Below the pieces are notes generated by a model. That model did no database searches, had not been told where the DNA came from, and worked only from the letters and a program-made list of their open reading frames with translations. From contig CAVRJB010000016.1 of the NCBI GenBank assembly GCA_963721385.1, forward strand, positions 186,001-250,000: a stretch of DNA of 64,000 nt. Reading direction: 5' to 3'. Source of the DNA: DAOMFB01 sp963721385 (GTDB lineage Bacteria > Acidobacteriota > Thermoanaerobaculia > UBA5066). The first letter of the stretch is position 1; each line of letters begins with the position of its first letter. Positions 8,144-15,266 of the stretch are shown one piece after another. The position numbers were made by a program, and so were the translations under genes.

Positions 8144-8584
8144 TCAAGGCCCCAGAAGGGCCCGAATTCCCTTTCTTTCCATGAGATTCACGAGGATCGA
8201 CTCGCGCCCGGGACCCACAGGGTCGTCTCCCAGGTCGAGGAATCTCGTCAGGAGATCCGTGTCCACGACGAAATGCCGGCCTTCGCGCCTCACAAGTCGC
8301 AGCCGCCTGAACCTGTTGATCTGTGTCGTGACGGTCTCGCGAGTGGTCCCTATCAACTTCGCCAGATCGTCGTGGGTCAGACGAAGCGGGATCAGGGTCC
8401 CCTTTGGCGTCTTCACGCCGTGCTCCCTGCCGAGGTCGAGAAGGGCCTTTCCCAGCCTCTCGTAGGACAAGGTGTGGCCGAACCCGGCGAGCCCCTGCTC
8501 GACCCGGGTGAGCCGCCCCGAGAGAAGCCGGATGAAATTCCGGGCGACCACCGGAAAGTTGGCCAAGATCTGCCGCCCCGACAT
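8144..8584 (-). CDS. Sensor-less Crp-type regulator: dimer helix and DNA-binding domain only
   Basis: 146 residues from ATG 8584, preceded by GGAGG at a spacing of 7, so the start is well supported. The protein begins MSGRQILANFPVVARNF, which aligns with ILASLPAVARNF of the full-length paralogue at 6922-7686, exactly at the start of the long dimerisation helix. The whole cyclic-nucleotide domain is absent, and there is no room for it because the small membrane protein gene ends 23 bp upstream. The winged helix is complete (LTHDDLAKLIGTTRETV, then TTQ in place of SKQ). The family normally has about 220 residues. It could be a constitutive regulator or a heterodimer partner of the full-length copy; both are inference. 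Confidence 0.8.
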   Translation of the reverse strand: MSGRQILANFPVVARNFIRLLSGRLTRVEQGLAGFGHTLSYERLGKALLDLGREHGVKTPKGTLIPLRLTHDDLAKLIGTTRETVTTQINRFRRLRLVRREGRHFVVDTDLLTRFLDLGDDPVGPGRESILVNLMERKGIRALLGP

Positions 8585-8607
8585 CGCTTCGCCTCCGGCG
8601 CGGCTCC

Positions 8608-8821
8608 TCAGGCCGCGCGGCGCAATCCGACCTCCTTGGGAAGAAAACTCGCCAGCTCCGTCTCCGCAGGGGACGACTCCGTCCAGAAGAACCGCTTTCC
8701 GGCCTTTTCCTGATCGGCCAGGCGGCCCAGCAGAATCCCTTCCAGGACGAAGACGAGGAGCGCCACCGTCGAAACGACGACTCCCGGAACCAACCGCGAA
8801 ATCGGTGATGATGCCTTCCAT
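8608..8821 (-). CDS. Small single-helix membrane protein, copy 2 (one frameshift)
   Basis: ATG 8821 with a strong GGAGGTGAG site gives MEGIITDFAV, then the homologous sequence continues in another frame as VPGVVVSTVALLVFVLEGILLG, LADQEKAGKRFFWT and FLPKEVGLRRAA, ending at 8608. One base shift near 8790 joins them into about 71 residues matching copy 1. It has one membrane helix and a conserved soluble tail. The stop is 23 bp before the sensor-less Crp gene, so small protein and regulator form a two-gene unit that has been duplicated in tandem. Function unknown. Confidence 0.65.
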
Positions 8822-8841
8822 CTTTCTCACCTCCTTTCCTC

Positions 8842-8891
8842 CGCGACCAATATCGGTCCGGGGCCCGGTTCTGTCTGTACGACCTTTCACA
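8842..8891 (-). promoter_or_regulatory. CRP-like operator between divergent promoters (small protein copy 2 and GNAT-deacetylase)
   Basis: Palindrome TGTAC-GACCTT-TCACA at 8876-8891 (TGTGA-N6-GTACA on the minus strand). For the minus gene, GATATT at 8854-8849 gives a start near 8842, so the operator centre is at -41.5. For the plus gene, TAGACT at 8912-8917 gives a start near 8924, so the same operator is at -40.5. One bound dimer could therefore activate both directions. Confidence 0.6.
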
Positions 8892-8911
8892 TCCGCAATT
8901 CGAAACCCCGC

Positions 8912-8917
8912 TAGACT
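8912..8917 (+). promoter_or_regulatory. -10 element TAGACT of the GNAT-deacetylase gene
   Basis: TAGACT stands 10 nt before GTG 8928, so the leader is only about 4 nt. It lies about 40 bp from the centre of the divergent CRP-like operator. Confidence 0.45.
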
Positions 8918-8927
8918 CATCCCTCCT

Positions 8928-10798
8928 GTGAGCGGAGAAGGGAGCCTCGCCCACGAAAAGCCATCCCGTATCACTCTGTCGAAAGCGGAGATCGTCGGCG
9001 ATTTCGAGAAGCTGATCGACGAGAGGAAGCTCTTCGGCGCCGAGCTCGACCCGACGACGATCAAGAAGAGCGGAACAGGGGCCCGCTTTCTCATCAGCAA
9101 GGCGCCCTCGAGGGCGAAAGCTGTTCAGGCGGTGGACGGCTCTGTTCGGAAACGCCGTCTCGCCCGTCGCGCTCTTCGAGGACCTTTCCATCAGGACCGA
9201 CGAGTTCTCGCACCGGGAGAATCTCCTCCTCTTCGGCAGGGAACGCGTCCTCTACGACACGCAGATCTTCCAGGGGGACGAGAGCGTCGGCGAGCTGACC
9301 CTCGGGTTCGCCTCCCTCCCCGATCCCGCCCTCGGCCTCCTGGCCTTTCTGAAGGGGCGAAGGCTCCGGATCGTCTACATCGAGCACATTCGCGTGAAGG
9401 CGCAGCGCTCGGGCTACGCCGCGACGCTGTTCCGGCATTACGAGGAGCTCTTTCGCGACCTCGGTTTCCATCAGTTCCGGCTGAACGCGTCCCTCTCGAT
9501 CGGAAAGTACTACTGGGCAAAGGAGGGGTTCGAGTTCTCGGACGGTTCCGAGGTCGAAAAGAGAAAGCAGGCCCTTCGCGCGATCGTGAAGGAAAGAAAC
9601 CTTCCCGTCCGCGACATCGAGATCGGCCGCCTGAATCACCCGTTCGACTTCGCCCGGTTCCGGACGGACGTGAGGATGCCGGTCTACCGGGACGCCGAGG
9701 GATACCACTCGCTCACGGCCGGCGACCGGTACGCCGAGGAGGTCCATCTGCCGCTCGGAAAGGCGTTCCTGCTCTCCTCCGCCCCGTGGGAGGGATACAA
9801 GACCATCTACACGAACACCCCGCGGCGGACGGGCTTCGTGACCTCGCCTGAGTACCTTCTCCATCGAACGCGGGCAGGCCACCCCGAGAGCCCCAAACGG
9901 CTCCGCGCGCTACTGGCCGCCGTGGAAAAGAAGGGTCTCAAGAGCAGCCTCGTCTTCCTGCCGCCGTATCTCCCCGACCTCGAGTTCCTGGAAACGGTTC
10001 ACCGGGCCGAGTACCTCGCGAGGTTCCGCGAGAGCGTCAAGAAGGGCGACAAGGTCTTCTCGACGAGAGACTGCTCGATCTGTCCGGCCACCTGGGACGT
10101 CGCGCTCCTCGCGGCGGGTGGCGTGATGGCGGGCGTGGACGCCGTGATGAACGGGAGGGTCGAGAACGTCTTCTGCGCCGTGCGGCCTCCGGGGCATCAC
10201 GCGGGACGGGATTCGACGATGGGCTTCTGCTTCATCAACAACCTCGCCGTCGGGGCCTTTTACGCGCGGACGGTCTACGGCGTGGAGAGGATCTTCATCC
10301 TGGACTGGGACGTCCACCACGGCAACGGCACCCAGGAGATCTTCGAGGCCGACCCCGACACGTACTACTGCAGCCTCCACGAGCATCCCACGTTCTGCTT
10401 CCCCGGCACGGGCCGAAGGATGGAAGCAGGGAGCGGGAGCGGGCGCCGGCTTCACGCTGAATCTGCCTCTCAAGCCGTTCGCGGGGGACGAAGAGATGCT
10501 GGAGACGTTCGAGACGGAGGTCGTCCCGGAGATCGAGCGTTTCGCGCCCGGGTTGATCATGGTCTCCGCGGGATTCGACGCCCACGACAACGACCCCATT
10601 GCCGACCTTCGGCTCACGGAGAAGTCGTATGCCCACATGACGCGCCGGCTCTGCGAGCTGGCGGACCGGCACTGCGGGGGCCGGATCGTGTCGGTTCTCG
10701 AAGGGGGATACAACGGTCCGTCCTGCGGGTCCTCCGTCGTGGTTCATCTCGAGACGCTTCAGGGAAGGAGTCAGGAATGTTCGTCGGCAAACACATGA
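8928..10798 (+). CDS. GNAT acetyltransferase fused to class II-type histone deacetylase (AcuA-AcuC-like), two frameshifts
   Basis: The N-terminal half is an acetyltransferase with the acetyl-CoA motif QRSGYA inside IEHIRVKAQRSGYAATLF. The C-terminal half is a zinc deacetylase with PPGHHAG, DWDVHHGNG, SAGFDAH and the tyrosine of LEGGYN, so the active site is complete. Start GTG 8928 follows a TAGACT promoter. One extra base near 9145 (VDG to LFGNAVSPVALFED) and one indel near 10430 (GTGRR to GAGFTLNLPL) must be corrected. The end overlaps the next gene by 22 nt. In Bacillus, AcuA acetylates and AcuC deacetylates acetyl-CoA synthetase; here both activities appear to sit on one chain, near an ADP-forming synthetase. 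The target is inferred. Confidence 0.8.
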
Positions 10799-11412
10799 CG
10801 CGGAACGTCGTCACGGTCTCCCCCGGAGACACCCTGAAATTCGCCAGCCAACTCCTCAAGGAGCACCGGATCCATCAGCTCCCGGTCGTCGCGAACGGAT
10901 TCCTGGTCGGGTTCGTCTCGGGCACCGACATCCGGAACTCCACGTTCGAGACGACGACCGTGTCGGAACGCGGCGAGCTCCTCGTGAAGAACAAGACCGC
11001 CGGGGAGATCATGACCCGCGACGTCATCACGGTGAGCCCCGAGGACACCGTCGAGGACGCGCTCGTCATCATTCACAAGAGGAGACTCGGCGCCCTGCCG
11101 GTCGTGGAGGGGAAGAAGCTGGTCGGGATCATCACGAAGGCAGACGTCCTCTCGGCCTTCTGTGACACCCTCAAGATCGAGGAGCCGGGCGTCCGGATCG
11201 AGGTCTTCCTCCCACCCGGCGCCGACCCGCTCATCCGTTTGGTCCGGAAGATCACCGACTTGAACGTCGAGATCAGGAGCCTGATCCTCTCGCCCTCGGG
11301 TGACGGCTACGTCGCCTTCGTCCGGCTCTCGACGATCGACGTCGGCGGCGTCCGGAAGGCCCTTCGCGACGCCGGCTTCACCGTCCCCGAGCTTTCGGAT
11401 TTCCTGAAGTAG
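10777..11412 (+). CDS. acuB: AcuB-like protein: CBS pair plus ACT domain
   Basis: 211 residues, ATG 10777 with AAGGAG upstream, overlapping the deacetylase end. CBS 1 spans about residues 1-60 (VGKHMTRNVVTVSPGDTL), CBS 2 about 70-130 (GEIMTRDVITVSPEDTVEDAL), and the C-terminal third is ACT-like (VRIEVFLPPGADPLIRLVRKITD). This layout is that of AcuB, third member of the Bacillus acuABC operon. CBS pairs bind adenine nucleotides and ACT domains bind small ligands, so it could report energy state to the coupled acetyltransferase-deacetylase. Two more proteins of this layout occur at 26935-27564 and 54055-54717. Confidence 0.8.
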   Translation: MFVGKHMTRNVVTVSPGDTLKFASQLLKEHRIHQLPVVANGFLVGFVSGTDIRNSTFETTTVSERGELLVKNKTAGEIMTRDVITVSPEDTVEDALVIIHKRRLGALPVVEGKKLVGIITKADVLSAFCDTLKIEEPGVRIEVFLPPGADPLIRLVRKITDLNVEIRSLILSPSGDGYVAFVRLSTIDVGGVRKALRDAGFTVPELSDFLK

Positions 11413-11413
11413 G

Positions 11414-12859
11414 TCACGTCGCCAGGTGGAGCCGCTTCGTGTAGGCCATCTCCTCGATCTTGTCGGTCGAGCCGTAGAGGCCGCTGTCCCGGATCCCGCC
11501 GATCGGCAGTGAGATGTCGGAGTAGAGCGGCCCCTCGTTGATCATGATCCGCCCGGCCGCGAGACGCCGTCCGATCGCCGCCGCCAGCTCCGGCTCTCCG
11601 AAGACGCTCGCGCCCAGCCCGTACGGCCCGTCGTTGGCGAGGGCCACCGCCTCCTCGACGGTGTCGAAGACCACGAACGAGCGGACAGGCGCGAACGACT
11701 CCTCGCTCCAGAGAAAGGGCTTTTCGTCCTCACGCGACCCGAGAATCTGCGCCTTGTCGAACTCGATGAGCGTCGGGGTGAAGAACGGGCCGTCGGCCCG
11801 GCCTCCGACGAGCAGCCGGCCGCCGCGCTCCAGAGCTTCCCGGACCTGGTACGCCGCGATATCGAGGCTCTCGTGCTTCCCGATCGGACCGATGTCCGTC
11901 TCCTCCAGGCTCGGGTCTCCCACCTTCAGCCGGCCGATTCCCTCGAGAAGCCGCTCCCTCATCTCTGCGGCGACGGAGCGCTGGACGAGAAACCGCTTGG
12001 CGGCGATGCAGAGCTGCCCGCTGTGCGCGTACCCGCCGAGGAGCCCGGCCGTGGCAGCCTGCGGAAGGTCCGCGCTGTCGAGCACGATGAACGGGTCGTT
12101 TCCCGCCAGCTCGGGAACGTACTTCTTCATCCGGCCCCCGACGTGGAGCATGCACTCGCCCAGGGTCCGCCTCGTCCTTTCGAGGTAGGAGCCCATCTTG
12201 ATGATGTTGTCCTTTCCAACCGGGCTGGATGCATAGTGGACGAGGACGTCGACTTCCGGGTTCTCGATGAACTCCCAGGCCGCATCCTCTCCGGGGCAGG
12301 TCGAGACCTGGGCGCTGCCGGCCGGGCAGCCCGCATCGACGACGAGCTGGACGATCCGCTGGCAGATCAGGGGGACCAGGCTGGACGGTTTCTCGACCAC
12401 GGCGTTTCCGGCTCCCAGCGCGGCGAGCATCGTGTAGAGAGGGACGACGAGCGGCGTGTTGCGCGGCGGGAGAACGCCCACGACGCCGTACGGCTCGCGG
12501 TAGAGGATGTTCCGTCCCGAGGCGGCGGGGAGCTCCCGCGGCTTGAGCAGCTCCAGCCTCCGCTCGAGGTTCCGCGCGCTCGCGATGGCCCGTTCCATCT
12601 CCCAGCGCGCGAACTTGCGGGGCTGTCCCCCCTCCCTCACCATCAGCTCCTCGAACTCGCCGCGGCGCTCCTCCAGGCGGCGCGCCACGCGGCGTCCGAG
12701 CTCGGCACGCTCCTCGAAGCTCGTGCGCCGCACGGCCTCCTTCGCCAGAAAGGCCTTGTGAATCTTGGCGCGAAGGTCTCGCCGGGTGTCCTGCGCTACC
12801 TCGCCGATCACCGCGCCCGAGTACTTGTCGCGGATCTCGGTCCCTCTGAGGGTCTGCAT
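11414..12859 (-). CDS. NAD(P)-dependent aldehyde dehydrogenase
   Basis: 481 residues, full length for the family. It has the cofactor region (VVGVLPPRNTPLVVP, then NAVVEKPSS), the general base Glu in PELAGNDPF and the nucleophile Cys in SGQLCIAAKRF. It oxidises an aldehyde to the acid; the aldehyde cannot be named from sequence. TAGCAT at 12872-12867 sits so that transcription would start at or next to the ATG, with no Shine-Dalgarno. It is convergent with the AcuB-like gene (2 bp between stops) and divergent from the OFA transporter; the shared 180-bp region holds a CRP-like palindrome. Confidence 0.88.
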   Translation of the reverse strand: MQTLRGTEIRDKYSGAVIGEVAQDTRRDLRAKIHKAFLAKEAVRRTSFEERAELGRRVARRLEERRGEFEELMVREGGQPRKFARWEMERAIASARNLERRLELLKPRELPAASGRNILYREPYGVVGVLPPRNTPLVVPLYTMLAALGAGNAVVEKPSSLVPLICQRIVQLVVDAGCPAGSAQVSTCPGEDAAWEFIENPEVDVLVHYASSPVGKDNIIKMGSYLERTRRTLGECMLHVGGRMKKYVPELAGNDPFIVLDSADLPQAATAGLLGGYAHSGQLCIAAKRFLVQRSVAAEMRERLLEGIGRLKVGDPSLEETDIGPIGKHESLDIAAYQVREALERGGRLLVGGRADGPFFTPTLIEFDKAQILGSREDEKPFLWSEESFAPVRSFVVFDTVEEAVALANDGPYGLGASVFGEPELAAAIGRRLAAGRIMINEGPLYSDISLPIGGIRDSGLYGSTDKIEEMAYTKRLHLAT

Positions 12860-12866
12860 CTCGGGG

Positions 12867-12872
12867 ATGCTA
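12867..12872 (-). promoter_or_regulatory. -10 element TAGCAT for leaderless aldehyde dehydrogenase message
   Basis: On the minus strand TAGCAT (12872-12867) is followed after 7 nt by 12860; the ATG begins at 12859. No ribosome-binding site lies between. Confidence 0.45.
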
Positions 12873-12905
12873 GCACCGGGCTCCGGGCGACTTTTTCCGC
12901 CGGAC

Positions 12906-12948
12906 TGTGAAAGGTCTCACGGATAAAGAGACGGTTTCCGCCTATCTA
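12906..12948 (+). promoter_or_regulatory. CRP-like operator and promoter of the OFA transporter
   Basis: TGTGA-AAGGTC-TCACG at 12906-12921 is the best CRP-type palindrome in the window. It shares the core TGTGAAAGGTC with the operator at 8876-8891 read on the minus strand. TATCTA at 12943-12948 has the same spacing to it as the -10 hexamers of the two small-protein promoters, which again would put the operator centre near -41. Confidence 0.55.
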
Positions 12949-13038
12949 TTGAGAGTCGGGTTCGGGACGGGACGCCGTGGCCTTGCGGTGGTGAGAGTTC
13001 GAACCGTGGGCGCCGGAGAGGCAGAAGGAGAGAAGGCC

Positions 13039-14296
13039 GTGGAACAGAAAGTGATCAGCCGGTCCTGGCGCATCGTCGGGGGCCTCTTCATGAATCTGGC
13101 GCTCGGGTCTCTTTACGCCTGGAGCGTCTTCGTCGCGCCTCTGGAGAAGGAGTTCGGCTGGAAGCGGGCGGACACGTCCCTGGTCTTCACCTGGGCCGTC
13201 GTCGTCTTCGCGCTCAGCTTCATCATCGCGGGGAGGCTGCAGGACAAGCTGGGGCCCTTCAAGGTCTCGCTCACCGGCTGCATTCTCCTGACGGCGGGCT
13301 TCATTCTCTGCATGTGGACGAGCAGCCTCACCTATCTGATCATCTGCTTCGGCATTCTGGTCGGCATCGGGAACGGCTTCGGCTACGCGACGCCGATCCC
13401 GGTGATGGCGAAGTGGTTTCCGGACAAGCGGGGCCTCGCCGTCGGGCTGGCCGTGGCCGGCTACGGCGGCGGCTCGGCCATCTTCGGGCCGATGGCCAAC
13501 CTCTGGCTGATTCCGACCTACGGTTGGCGCGCCACGTTCGTGATTCTCGGACTCGTCTTCTTCGTCATGACCCTGACCGGGTCGTTCCTCCTGAAGAACC
13601 CCCCGGTCGGCTACCGGCCGGCAGGCTGGGCGCCGGCCCCGGCGGCCAAGGCGGCGGCCACGACTCTACGAGTTCACTCCCGGCGAGATGTGGCGCACCC
13701 CGACCGCCTACCTCATGTGGATCGCGTACGCGCTCGGAACGTCGGCTGGCCTGATGGTCATCAGCCAGCTCGTCCCGTTCGCCAAGAGCATGAAGATCCC
13801 GGGCGAGGCGCTGGCGGCGATCACGCTCGTCATCGGCGCCGCGGGCAACGCCTCGGGACGGATCTTCTCGGGCTGGATGTCAGACACCCTGGGCCGTTTG
13901 AACGTCCTGCGCCTGATGATCGGCGTCTCGGCCGTCTCCATGCCCATCCTCTACCTGACCGGCGGAAACGTGGCCCTGCTCTACGTCATGGTCTTCATCG
14001 TCTACTGGTGCTACGGCACCCAGCTGTCGGTCAACGCCTCGACGACCTCCGATTTCTGGGGGACGAAGAACGCCGGCGTGAACTACGGTCTGCTCTTCAC
14101 GGCCTGGGGCGTGGCCGGATTCATCGGCCCCAGGATCGGCGGCGCCCTCTTCGACAAGTACAAGAACTACGAAGCGGCCTTCTACGTCGCGGCAGGCCTG
14201 GCCGTGGTCGCGCTTCTCTGCGAGATCCTCGCGAAGCGGCCGGTCGCCCCCGATGAGGCCGCCGTTCAGGCACGCATCGAGGCCTTCGGAAAGTAG
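13039..14296 (+). CDS. MFS transporter of the oxalate/formate antiporter (OFA) family, one frameshift
   Basis: Start GTG 13039 has GGAG 8 nt upstream; a longer open frame from 12907 would overlap the operator. Twelve membrane helices are expected: the first half has LGSLYAWSVFVAPLE and PDKRGLAVGLAVAGYGGGS, typical of OFA carriers of oxalate, formate, lactate or pyruvate. Near 13660 the frame shifts (AAKAAA to YEFTPGEMWRTPTAYLMW) and the second half continues to TAG-free TGA/TAG-type stop at 14294-14296. One indel restores about 419 residues. A CRP-like site 125 bp upstream links it to the synthetase and deacetylase cluster, so a role in organic-acid uptake or efflux is likely. The substrate is not determined. 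Confidence 0.8.
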
Positions 14297-14314
14297 GAAG
14301 CGTAACCCGGCTCG

Positions 14315-15181
14315 TCACTCCCGGACGGGAAAGAGCGCCGCGGCGTTGTCGAAGAGGATCTTTCGCCGCACGGCGTCCGGGAGCGGAAGCGAGAGGAACT
14401 CCTCGACGTTCTGGCGCATCGACCGGACCCCCATCGAGGGCCAGTCGGTCCCCCAGAGGACGCGGTCGGCCACCTCGGGAAGCCGAGGCAGGACCTCCAG
14501 GAGCTTCTTCGGTGGAATCCCCGAAATGTCGAGCCGGACGTTCGGGTGCCTTCGGACGAGGAAAAAGGCGGTTTCGTACCAGAGGGGGCGGCCCGCGTGG
14601 CAGAGGACGATGGTCGTTCCGGGAAAGTCGATCGCCACGTCGTCGCACGCCATCGGATCGGCGTAGACGTTCCGGGCGCCGGGGAAGACGGACGTCCCGG
14701 TGTGGATCAGGACCGGCCGCTTCGCCTCGCCGGCCAGCCGGTAGACGTCGGCAAGAGACGGACAGTCGGTCCGGTAGGCGTTGGCGGCCAGCTCCATGTG
14801 GGGCGGGTGGATCTTGATGGCGCCGAGGCGGTAGACCTCGAAGAGCTTCCTCAACTCCCCGGCGACGTCGCGAGTGTGCCGGGGGTGGATCCCGCCGACC
14901 GGCACCAGCCGGTCCCTGTGACCCTCCACATAGCCGGCGATCCAGGGGTTCACGAGGTCGGTGAGCCCCATGACCTCGGGGGAAACCGAAGTGATCAGGA
15001 CCGCCCGTGCGATCCCCTCGGCGTCCATCGCCTTCAGAAGCTCGTCGGCCGAGGTCTCGATCCTGCGGACGAGATCGGCGTCGTCGCGCCCGTTCAGCAG
15101 GGCGAGGCGGGCCCTCTCCTTCAGCTGGTCGTTCGGACCGACATGGAGATGGGCGTCGAAGACCGGGGGGACCGCGAGCAC
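14315..15181 (-). CDS. Amidohydrolase-2 family metal-dependent hydrolase
   Basis: TIM-barrel amidohydrolase: HxH metal site in FDAHLHVG, a later Lys in GAIKIHPPH, then His residues in VLIHTGTS and VLCHAGRP, and the metal Asp in WGTDWPS. This is the decarboxylase/hydrolase branch (amidohydrolase 2). The open frame reaches ATG 15268, but that overlaps the start of the divergent gene. GTG 15181, just before the first barrel strand (PPVFDAHLH), fits better, with TAGCAT at 15225-15220 as a possible -10 element. About 288 residues from that start. Neighbours suggest aromatic or acyl-CoA metabolism, but the substrate is unknown. Confidence 0.75.
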   Translation of the reverse strand: MLAVPPVFDAHLHVGPNDQLKERARLALLNGRDDADLVRRIETSADELLKAMDAEGIARAVLITSVSPEVMGLTDLVNPWIAGYVEGHRDRLVPVGGIHPRHTRDVAGELRKLFEVYRLGAIKIHPPHMELAANAYRTDCPSLADVYRLAGEAKRPVLIHTGTSVFPGARNVYADPMACDDVAIDFPGTTIVLCHAGRPLWYETAFFLVRRHPNVRLDISGIPPKKLLEVLPRLPEVADRVLWGTDWPSMGVRSMRQNVEEFLSLPLPDAVRRKILFDNAAALFPVRE

Positions 15182-15266
15182 CGGCGCGATGATAACGGAG
15201 CCCTCCGGCGCGGGAGCCGATGCTAAGCTGAGGCCGCCGGGAGGGAACGGCACGAACTCCGCACCC

